Shown here piece by piece: positions 20,201 to 28,773 of a DNA stretch of 64,000 bases. A program made the translations under genes and the position numbers. Origin of the DNA: RBG-16-34-14 sp963798865 (GTDB lineage Bacteria; Bacteroidota; Ignavibacteria; Ignavibacteriales; Ignavibacteriaceae); NCBI GenBank assembly GCA_963798865.1, contig CAWCVZ010000038.1:1-64000 (forward strand), given 5' to 3'. Position 1 is the first letter of the stretch. Each line of letters opens with the position of its first letter. The notes below the pieces were generated by a model. The model was not told the DNA's origin, made no database searches, and worked only from the letters and a program-made list of their open reading frames with translations.

Positions 20201-21500
20201 TTGCTTTGAAATCTAATCTATCCTTTTCATTGATTATTCCATTGGATACTTCATTTTCTAAAATTTCTGACGTATGATTTATGTCTCTTTGTAAAGCATC
20301 AATACATTCTTTTTTATTTTTTTCTCTTTCATTTATATACTTTTCAACTAAACTAGTGTTGTTTTGATTTTCACTGAGAATTTCAATGATATGCCCGGTC
20401 GAATAGTGATCTCTTTTATTTTTCTTTTCCTCAAATAGTAGATTATAATCATTTTTTTCTTCAATAAGATAATTGAAATAATCATTAATCAAATCTGCTT
20501 TCTCAAAATGTTTAATTTTCCAGGAAAAATCTAAAACAATTGAATTTATAAAAAGCAAAGGTTTGTTTAAAATTTTATCTACACCCATTTGCAAATTACT
20601 AGAGTTGTTACTTCCCAGTATAATTTCCCGTAAATGTTTCAACGAGATTAGCAATTGATACAATCCTGAATGAATTTCAAGAGACTGAGAATTTTGTAAT
20701 AATAATTCAATTTCTTTTATTGAATTATTTGATAAGGAAATGAAATTTTTCCGGAAATCTGATGTTAATTCTTGAAAATAATTGTGGCTTTTTGACAAAC
20801 TTTTATTATTAATATTCAACCAAATATTTGCATATTCAAAAAATTCTTTTAGGTGTTTAATAATTGCTGAAATACCATCTGCATTTATGGAGGAACCTTG
20901 CTTATGCTTAAGATCAATTCTATATGTATCATCAATAATTTTATTCAAGGAATGTTGATCACTTAATTCCTTTATTTTTATTTTGAATTTTTCTATTTCA
21001 TTTGTTTTATTATTTAAAATGATATCAACCAGTTTGTCAATCATACCTGATTTTTCATTCCATTTTGCCCAGACTCTTTTTGCTGGCGGTACAGGGATCT
21101 TTAAATTTCTTGAATTGTTCTTCCATTCTTTTAAATCCGAAATTAATTTTTCAAGTTCATATTCTTCATTTGATTGAATAAGGTAATCGTAAACCGAAAC
21201 ATCTTTAATATTACGGCAGTTATCCGAAAATTCATAAATAAGTTTTATTAAGGCATACAATTCTTCAGTTCCATTTAGTTTAATGGTTCTAAGTATATTA
21301 CTTGCATTTGAACCTGGAGCAAATATAGCAGACTGGAGTGCAGAAGAAGTAATCAGAGTTTGATATTTGGATGATTCATTAATTAATAAAAATTCTCCCA
21401 GAATGGGGTTTATGTATTGTGCATATTCATCATAATCCCGGGTTAAATATTGGGAAATAATATTACATTTAAGAATTTTATGGAGGATCGTATCATTCAT
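17211..21500 (-). CDS. Large P-loop ATPase (STAND/Orc-like) of an unnamed defence-like system
   Basis: The 1429-residue protein has a helical N terminus (about 1-520, with coiled coils) and a middle alpha/beta segment (about 540-730). An ATPase follows with FYGRTREIQQI, Walker A GGRQLGKT (about 765) and Walker B IVLLLDEAD (about 860), a layout seen in STAND and Orc/Cdc6-like ATPases. A second, degenerate P-loop, YGSTASGIKS, occurs at about 1175. The same frame stays open upstream of this ATG for about 78 codons to the A7 run at 21727-21733, so the true product may be longer or fused to the upstream coiled-coil protein. It is coupled to the HEPN gene downstream. I infer a sensor or switch protein. 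Confidence 0.8.
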   Translation of the reverse strand: MNDTILHKILKCNIISQYLTRDYDEYAQYINPILGEFLLINESSKYQTLITSSALQSAIFAPGSNASNILRTIKLNGTEELYALIKLIYEFSDNCRNIKDVSVYDYLIQSNEEYELEKLISDLKEWKNNSRNLKIPVPPAKRVWAKWNEKSGMIDKLVDIILNNKTNEIEKFKIKIKELSDQHSLNKIIDDTYRIDLKHKQGSSINADGISAIIKHLKEFFEYANIWLNINNKSLSKSHNYFQELTSDFRKNFISLSNNSIKEIELLLQNSQSLEIHSGLYQLLISLKHLREIILGSNNSSNLQMGVDKILNKPLLFINSIVLDFSWKIKHFEKADLINDYFNYLIEEKNDYNLLFEEKKNKRDHYSTGHIIEILSENQNNTSLVEKYINEREKNKKECIDALQRDINHTSEILENEVSNGIINEKDRLDFKAKIDSIEQSLNEIYDFGFRHNILAGIKKDINSKKEKEINRLKDRLDKIGLDDNSKLQRINEALKNGDLLSANEYIHLVENQQELPLEIDSSDSFSKFFPDNVRELDQYLNKTKPYKVLIDIRERHLHIMKNVPGTQANLAADAIENWFEMKRDRKVSEHGVESIMKYFGFTTIRELNIRKQFGFTIINISTEELKDKNSCPISYYGSLAKGNYQIIPLWDRQSEDEIVKVYNQFSKNSTTFIFYFGTLTEYKRREIAHILKERRHKFLIIDDIILTYLAGERSARMKALFECTVPFSFYEPYTITAGLVPTEMFYGRTREIQQIFDPFGSCFIYGGRQLGKTALLREVEKRYNNPDDGIVIKWIDLKNEGIGYNKSIEEIFYLIAKELKQIVTSSPIIPDNAKINVSYEKIFEYIEQWIEKNKKNRIVLLLDEADNFLDLDGQDNFIKSQALKGLMEKTNRKFKIVFAGLHNVQRTSKQINQPLAHLGDAICVGPLLQNSEWKEARNLIEKPLKYCGYKFESPDLITRILSQTNYYPSLIQLYCNQLLKHLNDIVLNQNTRNTPPYIITSKQIDEVSHGKELRDAILKNFRLTLNLDPRYDFLTFAIAYDSLDDKELRLTEGFSIQAIREFINLWPEGFSNNSDIESIHALLDEMVGLGILRIVGLSNYALRSPNSLSLLGNDQQIEAELFKEREKPLEYAPDTFRSSYKSKGMEYYRKSPLTAKQEYYLKSQSNGISIIYGSTASGIKSVKNFLQSSFGEQNFYSIKTVKDKSDFLQKINDIIEKRLTEGKDSINLLLIEKSILWSPSWIDDVYQKIKKLHSKNSFIRIIFLADPLHTWDIISEYDKIESKNELNQISLKPWNDAAIRRWSTDYNFGLEIEERNKIFDKSGNWHLFIEKIQENLLTKIPLEEIISSGSSILFDENNKDSILKEFGLENDFKLDIIRSLSILGNEDISIIHEDLDSSCIENVIKWADKLNLIDANKELDPFLKRFIN

Positions 21501-21691
21501 ACCTGATAGATTAAGTATTTCTTGAAGAGCAGAGGCATCACCAATTCTGTTTTCTAATATTAAGTAAAAACATAATCTTTCATATTCTTTATTTTTATCA
21601 GCATCATTGCTTTTTTTAATTGACTCAATTATGATATTTGAATTTAACTCTTTACTATAGTGCTCTCGCTGATTTTTCTCAATTATTAAAT

Positions 21692-23146
21692 TTATTTTTT
21701 GATCATCTTGTATATCAAATTCTTCATTTTTTTCTCTTTAAATTCCGAGATATCAACTTTATCTTTTTCGTTTTCCGCTACTTTTTGTTCAATTTTATTT
21801 TCTGTTTCACCTATTTTAATTTCTGTTAATATGTCAGTTTTTGTTTCTGATTGATCAATATTTTGTTCTAATTTTGTTTCCGGTGAACGTATTTCTTTTC
21901 CATTAAGTTTTTCAGTTTCTTCATTATGATTTTTATTTTCCCCTTGAAATATTCCTTTGGTAAGGATACTGATTTTTAAATTTTCATTGAATTCCTTATC
22001 AAGTTTTAAATTTAATCTATTGATTTCATCATAATTGAGAGTTTCAATTTCATTAACTAGTCTTAATAAGCTAAGATATGGACCTTCGGGATCATTAATT
22101 TCGGCAATAGTACTGTTGATTTCCTCTGTAAAATGATTATTATTTTCAGATTGTTGTATGAAATCCAATTTCTTCAATATTTTTTCGCGGATTTGAGCGA
22201 TAACGTTTTTATCTTCAGATTTTACTCCTTCGATATTTAAAATATTATTTAATATCTTTTTAGCTTCTAATAATGCATTAGATTTGTTTTTATTTTTGAT
22301 GAATTCATCGTACAATTTTTGAATCTCATCTACTGAAATATCTCCATCAGATGATATTTTTTCATCCAATTGTGAATCAAATTCTTTGACTTTTTCTTTA
22401 ATTTCTATAAACCTCAGGAATAATATATTTAACTGTTCAAATAATGATTTTAGATCATAATATTTATATTGCACTATAGCTTCTTCGAGTTTTTTTATTT
22501 CAGTTAGAGAATTATCATATTCAGCTTTTAAGGAAATAGTCTCCTCATTAAGATCTTTTTTAGATTTTTTTTCAAAAATTAATAACTTTTCAATACCTTC
22601 ATCAAGAATCTCATAAATGATAGGAAGAATGATGGAAAGATTATCCATTTTTATATTTATCAAACTATAATCAGCTGAGATTAAAGTTGTTAAACAAAAT
22701 TTGACTTCATCGATTCCAAAATCTTTTATTATTTCTTGAATGATAGGAATAAAATCTTCTTTACTTAGCTGTAATGTTTCCTTTTTTCTAATCTCAAGGG
22801 ATACCAGTAGAGCTTTTAAAATATCCTGTTTAGATAGACTATTAATACATATTCTCCAAATAAACGCTATTTTTGTTTGAATATTCTGAAATTCATTTAG
22901 ACATATAGTTAAATATTTTTTAGGAGGAAGAGCAGGCAAGGATTCGACTGAGAGGTGTGTTTTCTTTGATAAATATTCAAAAAAAACAATACTCATTGTC
23001 TTATTTTTTGTATCAGAAACAAATTCCTTGTACATCTTTTTTCTTGTTATTTCTTCAAAATCATTCCATATTTTTATTAACCAATCTCCAACCTTATTCT
23101 TGTCCCAATTATTCTCATTAATTTCATTTTTAACTGAAGTTGACAT
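21692..23146 (-). CDS. 484-residue coiled-coil protein, first gene of the ATPase-HEPN operon
   Basis: The family is unknown. The protein is helical throughout, with long coiled coils (about residues 195-270 and 330-400) and a low-complexity, charged tail rich in E, K and T (about 400-470). There is no signal peptide and no enzymatic motif that I can see. Its last 14 codons overlap the open frame of the next gene. At the A7 run (21727-21733) a -1 shift would pass translation into that frame. It is the first gene of the operon, with 330 bp of free sequence upstream for a promoter. Confidence 0.75.
   Translation of the reverse strand: MSTSVKNEINENNWDKNKVGDWLIKIWNDFEEITRKKMYKEFVSDTKNKTMSIVFFEYLSKKTHLSVESLPALPPKKYLTICLNEFQNIQTKIAFIWRICINSLSKQDILKALLVSLEIRKKETLQLSKEDFIPIIQEIIKDFGIDEVKFCLTTLISADYSLINIKMDNLSIILPIIYEILDEGIEKLLIFEKKSKKDLNEETISLKAEYDNSLTEIKKLEEAIVQYKYYDLKSLFEQLNILFLRFIEIKEKVKEFDSQLDEKISSDGDISVDEIQKLYDEFIKNKNKSNALLEAKKILNNILNIEGVKSEDKNVIAQIREKILKKLDFIQQSENNNHFTEEINSTIAEINDPEGPYLSLLRLVNEIETLNYDEINRLNLKLDKEFNENLKISILTKGIFQGENKNHNEETEKLNGKEIRSPETKLEQNIDQSETKTDILTEIKIGETENKIEQKVAENEKDKVDISEFKEKKMKNLIYKMIKK
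21727..21733 (-). promoter_or_regulatory. A7 slippery run, candidate -1 frameshift site
   Basis: On the minus strand the sequence reads GAG-AAA-AAA-ATG in the frame of the 484-residue protein. A slip of one base backwards gives AAT-GAA-GAA-TTT-GAT and enters the open frame leading into the 1429-residue ATPase. The result would be one protein of about 1980 residues. A single-base deletion in the assembly would look the same. Confidence 0.4.
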
Positions 23147-23476
23147 AATTAATCCTAATTTAAATGTTAAAAAATTAAAATTATCTAATAATTAATTTAC
23201 TCTTAGAAAATATTTCAAATTTGAATTTAAATTATTATTATTTGGTTTTTATGGGGGCGAGAAATAACCTTTGACAGTATTCCCCTAAATCAAATATTAT
23301 TATAAACACTATTTTATAACTTAATTATTTCTAAAACATTTAACAACAACATTCTTAAAAACTATAAAAATAATTGCTGCCAACTAAAATTTTTATTTCT
23401 GTCTAAATTTAGCTAAATGAGGAATTTGTTGAGCTAACAGATTGTTTCAGGGGTAGAATTTAAACCCTAGAATTTT
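23147..23476. other. Gene-free stretch, promoter region of the ATPase operon
   Basis: I see no gene or repeat. It is AT-rich and presumably carries the promoter for the minus-strand operon. Confidence 0.4.
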
Positions 23477-23719
23477 TTATTTATTGGGGGTGATTTTTCT
23501 GATTTCGGTTTCGATCTTGGTGTTGATTTCTATTTTTACCATGTCCAGTTTTTCTAAGAGCTTACCGATATCTACTTTGTACTGCATTTCGGTTTCGATT
23601 ACTGATAATCTTTTGTCCAGGGAATTATAGGCGGCTAATATTCCGATTATTAAGGTAATCAGGTAGATGACAAATTTTATTATGTCGATTGAGTATTTTA
23701 CTTTTTCTTCTTGACTCAT
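23477..23719 (-). CDS. Small membrane protein with coiled coil
   Basis: The 80-residue protein has one transmembrane segment at about residues 13-32 (IIKFVIYLITLIIGILAAY), followed by a charged coiled-coil tail. The shape matches small phage or domesticated accessory proteins, such as a membrane-anchored spanin-like or holin-like partner, but no family can be named. A truncated copy remains near 5880-5960. Confidence 0.55.
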   Translation of the reverse strand: MSQEEKVKYSIDIIKFVIYLITLIIGILAAYNSLDKRLSVIETEMQYKVDIGKLLEKLDMVKIEINTKIETEIRKITPNK

Positions 23720-23847
23720 TTTAATGGAAAGCTGATTTTTATGATTTATTATGATTTAATGTTTGAGAGTGAGCAAAAAGTATATGAGATTCTTCGCTAT
23801 CGCTCAGAATGACAATGTTACTTTTTGTCACCCTCAAATTGAACTAA

Positions 23848-24531
23848 TTATGATTCGTTGCCATAGGTGGCTGAGTATTTGATTATCTTTGCGTCTGCAT
23901 CTTTGGTTACTGCACCTACTAAGAGCACTTTCTTGGTGTATCTTGCCAATTCGCTTTTTGAGAATTGGTCAAGGTTTACAACTGCTTCCAATGTTTGAGC
24001 GGGATCGTAATCTGCTTCTAAGTAGTTGAACGGCATTATTTTGTAATATGCATCGTTCTCATCAACAGGATCGTAGCCGATCAGTATCATTGAAATTGAA
24101 AGGTCCTTATCAGCAGCTGTGAAGTTTGCCTGTGTATTGAGCGCAGGTAAATCAACAGTGATGGTGTCGGCACCAATTAAAGCAGAGGTGACTCCCAAGT
24201 TAAAACCACCAGGGGTGATTATATTTTGAGCAGTCGGTCTCTGTGTATCCGCATACTGGAAGTTCTTTTGAACTAAAGTATTAAATACAGACATTCCGGA
24301 CTGTTTTACTTTGTCCCAAATCTTCTTTAAGTCATCAATGTTATCGATGACTTTTGCAATTTGGGTGCAGACATAGAATTTTTGTCTAACAGCAACAACA
24401 GCCGGTGAATTGGAAACGTTGAAACTGGAAGGACGTGCACCGAGAATGGTTTCTCCGTTTCTTGTCCTTGCAGACAGGTTACCCAATCTACCGCTGAGGT
24501 TACCTAGAACCGAGCCTTTAACGCGAGCCAT
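23848..24531 (-). CDS. DUF6266-like protein
   Basis: I chose the ATG at 24531 (MARVKGSVLGNLSGRLGNLS) because AAGGAG lies 8 nt upstream, rather than the longer frame to 24630, whose extra residues look random. The protein of 227 residues matches the pattern of DUF6266 proteins, common in Bacteroidota and relatives: an N-terminal GNLSGRLGNLSARTRNGET, ARPSSFNVSNSP, then a beta-rich C-terminal domain. Its function is unknown; the family often occurs in multiple copies and near phage-like genes. A decayed direct copy of its 3' half lies at 6115-6425. Confidence 0.75.
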   Translation of the reverse strand: MARVKGSVLGNLSGRLGNLSARTRNGETILGARPSSFNVSNSPAVVAVRQKFYVCTQIAKVIDNIDDLKKIWDKVKQSGMSVFNTLVQKNFQYADTQRPTAQNIITPGGFNLGVTSALIGADTITVDLPALNTQANFTAADKDLSISMILIGYDPVDENDAYYKIMPFNYLEADYDPAQTLEAVVNLDQFSKSELARYTKKVLLVGAVTKDADAKIIKYSATYGNES

Positions 24532-24975
24532 TATGTTACTCCTTATATATTGTGAATGAATAATTGTAAAAAATGAGCGCTCATTCTGAGTGCAACAATA
24601 AGGAATGAATAATTTATTGTCACTGTACATTTTTCGCAGAGTCGAAGCCGCAATGAGAATAGTATGTCATTTTGTCAGACTCTTTGAGTTTTAATCAGAG
24701 GTTTTGAAGGCGTGTTAAATAATTTTTAAGACGGAGTTATAACGGAGTTGTAACGGAGTTGTGGCTGAGATTAGCTCATTCAAAATAGTTAGGAAAAGGG
24801 TGAGGGAAATGTATGACAAATATGACATATATTGAAAAATTAAACACGGTAAATTTGATGACTTCTTTTACACTTGCTTTTACTCCTTGAAGGATTACGA
24901 TTAAGATTAAGAGCAAGATTAAGAATAAAATAGGTCATCGTATTTACAAGCAGCAAAAAGGAACCTCCCTAATTC
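24532..24975. other. Gene-free stretch with a short tandem repeat
   Basis: It contains three tandem copies of about 11 bp around AACGGAGTTGT at 24731-24765. Otherwise I see nothing. Confidence 0.4.
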
Positions 24976-25179
24976 TTAAAAGGCTTCCTTTACCAGCTTC
25001 ATATTGTTTCTCAGCATTTCAATTTTTTCTTTTTTCATTCTCATCACTATGTCTTCATTCCAGATTTCGTAATTCAATTCGTTTAGTAAAATGTTGACAA
25101 TTTTTGCCGAGGGTAAATCCAGGACGTATGATAGTTTCCGGATTTTGTCTGCGTTTTCTTGTGATAAATCTATGTGCAT
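24976..25179 (-). CDS. Small ribbon-helix-helix-like protein
   Basis: The likely start is the internal ATG at 25179 (MHIDLSQENADKIRKLS), giving 67 residues. A strand followed by two helices, with IDLSQENADKIRKL then LPSAKIVNILLNEL, resembles small CopG/MetJ-like DNA-binding proteins. No Shine-Dalgarno sequence is visible. The assignment is tentative. Confidence 0.5.
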   Translation of the reverse strand: MHIDLSQENADKIRKLSYVLDLPSAKIVNILLNELNYEIWNEDIVMRMKKEKIEMLRNNMKLVKEAF

Positions 25180-25343
25180 GGCTATTTCTAAAATTTTTAA
25201 GAGATGATGCAAATATAAAAAATAAAATTAATTATACAGCTATGGTTTAAAATCCGTCTGAGAAAGTCCTTCGATTATTTTTCCCTTAGGTTTATTTTTC
25301 CAATCATTCTTTCAGGAATGTATGACAAAAACGAGTAGTTATT

Positions 25344-25910
25344 ATGGGAAAGAAATTATTGGTTATCATTCTTCTTTTGCTTTTTGGCTTCAGCTTGTTA
25401 AGAGCGCAATCCTTCATAATTCCGAAGGAGCATTATTACTACCAAGTAAAGGTGAAAGTTGAGCGGGTTATTGATGGGGATACCTTTGTGTTATCAGACC
25501 CTGCAGGTTCAACTCATGTTAGGCTGCTTGGGGTTGATACTCCGGAGTTAGTAAAGAAAAGTGTTCCAGAATTGACCGCTTCGCGGGAGGATTCTCTTTT
25601 TGCTGATTCTGCTGCCAGCTTCCTTAAAAATTTAATCGATGGAAAAGTTATTAAGCTGACTTTTGATAGGGATTTATATGATTTCTTTGGGAGGCTGCTG
25701 GCTTATGCATGGGTACTGGATGTCAATGGAAAGGATTCTTTGTTTGTTCAAGCGGAGTTGTTGAAAGCCGGTCTAGCTCGTCAGAATTCCGTTCTGCCGA
25801 AGCAAGCTAGAATCAGGGACTACCCGGAAGGGATGAAATATTATTACATATTTCAGAACCTTAAGAGAACTGCCAGGAGAAAAAGGTTAGGCATATGGGG
25901 GATAAAGTGA
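25344..25910 (+). CDS. Secreted staphylococcal-type nuclease
   Basis: The 188-residue protein has a signal peptide (about 1-22, LLVIILLLLFGFSLLRAQ). The SNase core is recognisable: VERVIDGDTF (about 35-44), RLLGVDTPE (about 56-64), DLYDFFGRLLAYAWV (about 112-126) and KRLGIWG at the end. These cover the Ca-binding aspartates and catalytic arginine/glutamate positions of thermonucleases, which cleave DNA and RNA outside the cytoplasm. The next frame begins 3 nt later. Confidence 0.85.
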   Translation: MGKKLLVIILLLLFGFSLLRAQSFIIPKEHYYYQVKVKVERVIDGDTFVLSDPAGSTHVRLLGVDTPELVKKSVPELTASREDSLFADSAASFLKNLIDGKVIKLTFDRDLYDFFGRLLAYAWVLDVNGKDSLFVQAELLKAGLARQNSVLPKQARIRDYPEGMKYYYIFQNLKRTARRKRLGIWGIK

Positions 25911-25913
25911 TAG

Positions 25914-26141
25914 ATGATTACCAGGTTGTCTCGGATATTATCAATGAGGAATCAGTTTCATAGGCTTAACCGGAAAGGGCTGATCAATTGTACCCGGCTT
26001 AGAAATATTAAGATTAAGCGTGAGTTTATTATGCTGCGGTCAAGGATGAAGCCGATGGACGCGATTGAGTTTTTATCCAGGAAGTATTTTAAGTCGGAAT
26101 TGACGGTGCACTCGATCATCTATAGAAGAAAGCGAAGGTAA
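25914..26141 (+). CDS. Small basic helix-turn-helix-like protein
   Basis: The 75-residue protein is very basic. Its C-terminal half, REFIMLRSRMKPMDAIEF followed by LSRKYFKSELTVHSII, resembles the small DNA-binding proteins seen in phages of Bacteroidota. The first 15 residues may be out of frame; another frame begins with GTG in the same place. Confidence 0.45.
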   Translation: MITRLSRILSMRNQFHRLNRKGLINCTRLRNIKIKREFIMLRSRMKPMDAIEFLSRKYFKSELTVHSIIYRRKRR

Positions 26142-26232
26142 ATCAGAAGTCAGAGGACAGAGATCAGAGGTCAGCTCAAAAGTCAAAGGTCAAAAACAGT
26201 AAAAATTAAGAATTAAAAATTGATAATTAACA

Positions 26233-26776
26233 ATGAAGAAAATGAAATTACTATACCTTGGAAATTTAATCATTATGGTTTTGGGGATTTGTTTTATTGG
26301 AATTGGATGCAGGTTCCATCTCTGAAATTTTGAGTGTAGATAATTCACAAGAGGTTTTGGAAAATAACATGCTTTTAAAGGAAAATGCTGGCTTAAAGTT
26401 TTCTTTGGATTCTCTTTCTGATTCTTTTAACACTTTGTATCGTGTTTATACTAATATTAAAAATAAAAAGTCTGATACGGTTTTTGTTTTTAGCCCGGTT
26501 GATTCAATTAGATATATTGATTCTATAAGGTATGTTCTTCACGATTCGATTGTCTTTGTTCCGCATGATAGTTTAATAATTCAGTTTAAGGATTCGGTGA
26601 ATTATAAGGATAGTACTCTTTATAATTATAGGGATTCAGTTATTGTTTGGTATGATGAAAGAACTTTTCCTTCGGAAATGATTGACAGGTATTTGAATTT
26701 GTTTTTTAAGACTGAGAATGTGAGCGATACGGCCGGGCTGAATTTTAATTTTTCCGTTTTTGAGGGTCCAAGTTAA
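26233..26776 (+). pseudogene. Lipoprotein with coiled coil, frameshifted after the lipobox
   Basis: An ATG at 26233 encodes a lipoprotein signal ending FIGIGC, but the frame stops a few codons later at CRFHL. A +1 shift just after the cysteine enters a frame running to 26776 that starts GSISEILSVDNSQEV. This part is a coiled coil followed by a D/S/R-rich region with SIRYIDSIRYV and HDSIVFVPHDS. A lipoprotein next to a holin-like gene recalls an outer-membrane spanin. As read, the full product is not made. Confidence 0.5.
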
Positions 26777-26819
26777 GTTATCTAATAGATTCTGTATATA
26801 AGGTTCCAGATTCAACATT

Positions 26820-27345
26820 AGGTTGGAAGATAGAATGGTGGAAGGAAGTCAATTGTCATTAGTCATTAAGTCATTGGGTCATTCATAGTCATTCAGTAGT
26901 TATTCGCTAGTAATTCAATTGTCATTTGTTGAAAAGGAAGTTTTTGGGGAAGTGTTGCTAAATCATATATCAATTAAAAATGAAGGAAAATAGTTATGGA
27001 TAATTTGAAAAATACAATCACTAATATTGTCGGTATTGTTGTGGGAGCCGGGACTGCTGTTGCTACTGCTCTTGGGCATGTGCCGGCTGATGCTAAGTGG
27101 TATGTTTGGACGGGTGCTGCTGCGATTGCGATACTGGCATATTTTACAGGGAAAGGTGATGATGGGAAGAAGGTTGAAACGGAATGATGGAGTTGTGGAG
27201 TAGTGGAATGATGGAGGAATGGATGAATGAAAGTCATTTGTCATTTGCTTCGCTGTCATTTAGTGGTCATTCGCTTCGCTGTCATTCGTAGTCATTGGTC
27301 ATTAAGTCATTGGTCAATGGTCATTTGTTGGAATTGATGAGCGGC
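26820..27345. repeat. Low-complexity GTCATT word repeats around the holin-like gene
   Basis: At about 26850-26930 and 27220-27330 the sequence consists mostly of reshuffled GTCATT, GGTCATT and TTCGCTGTCATT words. Similar runs occur at 53214-53262 and 62388-62430, and GTCAGA/ATCAGAG words at 26150-26195 and 56218-56300. Confidence 0.55.
26996..27187 (+). CDS. Holin-like small membrane protein
   Basis: The 63-residue protein has two hydrophobic segments (TNIVGIVVGAGTAVATALG and WYVWTGAAAIAILAYFTG) and a charged C terminus. Size and topology fit a class II phage holin. It lies between the lipoprotein remnant and the YkuD-like hydrolase, an order reminiscent of a lysis cassette. Confidence 0.55.
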   Translation: MDNLKNTITNIVGIVVGAGTAVATALGHVPADAKWYVWTGAAAIAILAYFTGKGDDGKKVETE

Positions 27346-27384
27346 CAATTACTAATGTGAATTTCACTTATCTGTATCCCGGGG

Positions 27385-27431
27385 ATGTGCTGCCTTTAAT
27401 TTCGGTCATTGGCAGCACATTTTCTTTTTTA
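27385..27431. terminator. Intrinsic terminator hairpin
   Basis: A perfect 10-bp stem, ATGTGCTGCC/GGCAGCACAT, with a 16-nt loop is followed by TTTTCTTTTTT on the plus strand. Confidence 0.7.
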
Positions 27432-27463
27432 AGATTCATTCATAAAATTTAAGGGGTTTAGTA

Positions 27464-28101
27464 ATGCAAAAACCTAAAATTGAAAATATAATTGAAGTTT
27501 ATAAATTCAGGGGATATAAAATTTTTAACTCAACTGATTCCAACGGAAATATTATTCCTTTTAATCTTAACATTGGCGGTATAAGGACAAATGATATAAC
27601 GCCTAATACATTTAATGATTTTGAGTTTTGTTTTTACCGGGATGAAAAAGGGGAAGAGCAATTCCATTTATGGGAGATAACTACCGATCCGGGTCTATAT
27701 TATTTGAGGTTTCCACTTTATAAAAAAGGGACTGCTATTCTTTCGCCAGGGCAGTATTCAGGCTGCCGGCAAATAGGAATGCATAGGGGGAAGTATAAAG
27801 CTCTTGTGCAAACCGGGAATGCGGTTAAAGTGTTTAGGGACTTTAACAGAGGATAATAAGTACGATTATGATGAATCGACTGCAGAGTGGGGATATTTTG
27901 GAATAAATAATCACAGGGGAGGCAAGTATAAGATTATGAATTATATAAATAAGTTTTCTGCGGGATGCCAGGTATTTAAGGACCCGAAAGACTTTGGATG
28001 AATTGATGAAATTATGTGAAGATTCTTTGAGATATTTTCCTAAGGGAAAGTTTAGTTATGCTTTGATTGAAGAAAATGATTTAGGTGAAATAAAACATTA
28101 A
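27464..28101 (+). pseudogene. YkuD-like (L,D-transpeptidase fold) hydrolase, two frameshifts
   Basis: Three frames join into about 212 residues. The first part contains ITTDPGLYYLRFP and GCRQIGMHRGKYKALVQ. The second contains NNHRGGKYKIMNY and SAGCQVF, a His...S-x-GC pattern like the L,D-transpeptidase active site. The third ends SYALIEENDLGEIKH. Both shifts (near 27850 and 27995) sit at a GGAT where one G too many would explain the break. Homologues in Bacteroidota phage-like regions have this layout and probably act on peptidoglycan. Confidence 0.55.
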
Positions 28102-28450
28102 TATCTCAAAGAGTGAAAATACGGTTAATTATCCTTTATAATAACAATATTTACTCTTGAAAATATTACTTTTTTTACTTTTTTTAAGATTTTAATTGAA
28201 AGTTTAATTATTTCGGCCTAATTTGAACTTGTCATAAAAAAAAGTGGGTAAATAATCTTCATTATTCCAATTATACGCATAAAAAATCACTGTTAACCAT
28301 GAAGTGTGACTGATGGTGCGAAGCTGTATTAAGTCGAGTAGTGATAGTGAGGTTTGAGTATTGAAAACCTAAAAAGGAATATGCTTTGCTTTATAATTAC
28401 ATAGTTAGCTGGCTCGTCATCTATACTAAAAATGAAATAAGGAATAAAAT
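28102..28450. other. Gene-free stretch
   Basis: I see no gene or repeat here. It separates the phage-like genes from the cassette-like run. Confidence 0.4.
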
Positions 28451-28747
28451 ATGATACAAGCATACCTTGTTACTTCTGATAAGGTTCTCACTGAAAATGA
28501 AACTGAGAAATATCTTTCAATACGAGAAAATAAATTTGGAATATTAAAAGAATATCCTCAATTAAAAATCTTACAAGATGATGGAACATTATTGACAAAA
28601 AATGCTGAATTGGGTGTTGTTGAAAATAAATCTGACGCAAATAACTTAATGAGTGAACTTCAAAATACATTACCAAACCATAATTGGAAAATTGAAATTA
28701 AAACCTATCCTGATGCACAGGAAATTTATTGGTATAAGGGAAAATAA
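28451..28747 (+). CDS. Unknown 98-residue protein
   Basis: The protein is small and soluble, with alternating strands and helices (QAYLVTSDKVLTENETEKYL, ending IYWYKGK). I do not recognise a family. It lies 26 bp upstream of the broken UDG-like gene and is probably co-transcribed with it. Confidence 0.5.
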   Translation: MIQAYLVTSDKVLTENETEKYLSIRENKFGILKEYPQLKILQDDGTLLTKNAELGVVENKSDANNLMSELQNTLPNHNWKIEIKTYPDAQEIYWYKGK

Positions 28748-28773
28748 TATTAACAATTTTACGGAGGGAAATT

